Part shown: positions 6,892 through 6,970 of the stretch, in pieces
Position numbering within the stretch: the first letter of the stretch is position 1
Layout: every line of letters starts with the position of its first letter
NCBI GenBank assembly: GCA_003972865.1
Contig: QOAX01000130.1
Coordinates: 1-6,970 of the forward strand
Direction of reading: 5' to 3'
Length of the DNA: 6,970 nucleotides
From: Verrucomicrobiota bacterium
Lineage (GTDB): Bacteria; Verrucomicrobiota; Verrucomicrobiia; Limisphaerales; UBA1096
Notes under the pieces: generated by a model
Told to the model about the DNA's origin: nothing
Database searches by the model: none
What the model saw: the letters and a program-made list of their open reading frames with translations, nothing else
Made by a program: the position numbers and the translations under genes

Positions 6892-6970
6892 CCAAGCGCA
6901 TCGAGATCGACTCGGGCGTACTCGAGAGCCGGGCGCTTGGGCGTTATCGACTGTTCGTCGATTTCAAAAC
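6876..6970 (+). other. -1 slippery heptamer and out-of-frame continuation of the last secreted protein
   Basis: The zero frame reads CTC GAA AAA AAC, so the A run at 6875-6881 plus C6882 contains A AAA AAC in the exact phase required for -1 frameshifting. Shifting back one base gives codons from 6882 (CAG CGC TTG ACC ...) that stay open to the window end. The peptide is QRLTKRIEIDSGVLES followed by RALGRYRLFVDFK. Its third codon positions are mostly G or C, as in the neighbouring genes, and 'GRYRLFVDF' parallels 'GEYKLTARY' at the end of the first domain. This is therefore the true C-terminal continuation. The cause could be a lost A in a run of eight (mutation or sequencing error) or programmed frameshifting; both give the same protein. 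Confidence 0.75.
6884..6899. repeat. One-mismatch 16-bp palindrome GCGCTTGACCAAGCGC
   Basis: The arms GCGCTT (6884-6889) and AAGCGC (6894-6899) pair around GACC. It is a variant of the iterated GCTTGGCCAAGC motif with one central change, and it overlaps the TGA at 6889-6891. It begins 1 nt after the slippery heptamer. Confidence 0.65.

Overview
The window is GC-rich, densely coding on the + strand only, and carries no RNA genes, insertion sequences or CRISPR arrays. I infer a member of the PVC superphylum, most likely Verrucomicrobiota. The grounds are the DUF4340-type protein, the very large two-part FtsX-like permease, the secreted jelly-roll-like protein of a kind frequent in planctomycetes and verrucomicrobia, and the general lack of Shine-Dalgarno sequences. 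No phylogenetic marker is present, so this is a family-level impression only.

Layout. (1) Positions 2-1294 hold the 3' part of a gene whose product joins a DUF4340-like region, a charged helical stretch built of 15-residue repeats, and a complete FKBP-type peptidyl-prolyl isomerase domain. A perfect 16-bp palindrome directly follows its stop codon, and a good intrinsic terminator ends at 1351. (2) From 1408 a new, tightly packed unit begins: a LolD/MacB-type ABC ATPase (1408-2109); after 4 nt, a 1112-residue FtsX/MacB-type permease (2114-5452); after 4 nt, a secreted protein with a probable concanavalin-like fold (5457-6140); and, overlapping its end, a second secreted beta-rich protein (6106-6891) whose reading frame is broken near the right edge. 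The ATPase and permease should form one transporter of the lipoprotein-release / macrolide-exporter superfamily. The two secreted proteins behind it are candidate partners or substrates, but only by position.

Two features stand out. First, the palindrome GCTTGGCCAAGC and its near matches are scattered through the window far more often than chance allows. By hand I count 25 TGGCCA and 14 TTGGCCA cores in 6970 bp, where about 2 and fewer than 1 are expected. They lie in all three codon phases and in the one sizeable intergenic gap, so this looks like a DNA-level iterated motif comparable in kind to cyanobacterial HIP1 or to DNA uptake sequences, not a protein motif. Second, the last gene stops at 6889-6891 immediately after a canonical -1 slippery heptamer, A AAA AAC (6876-6882). 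The -1 frame then runs open to the window end with clearly protein-like sequence. This is either a one-base deletion in a run of A (mutation or sequencing error) or programmed frameshifting.
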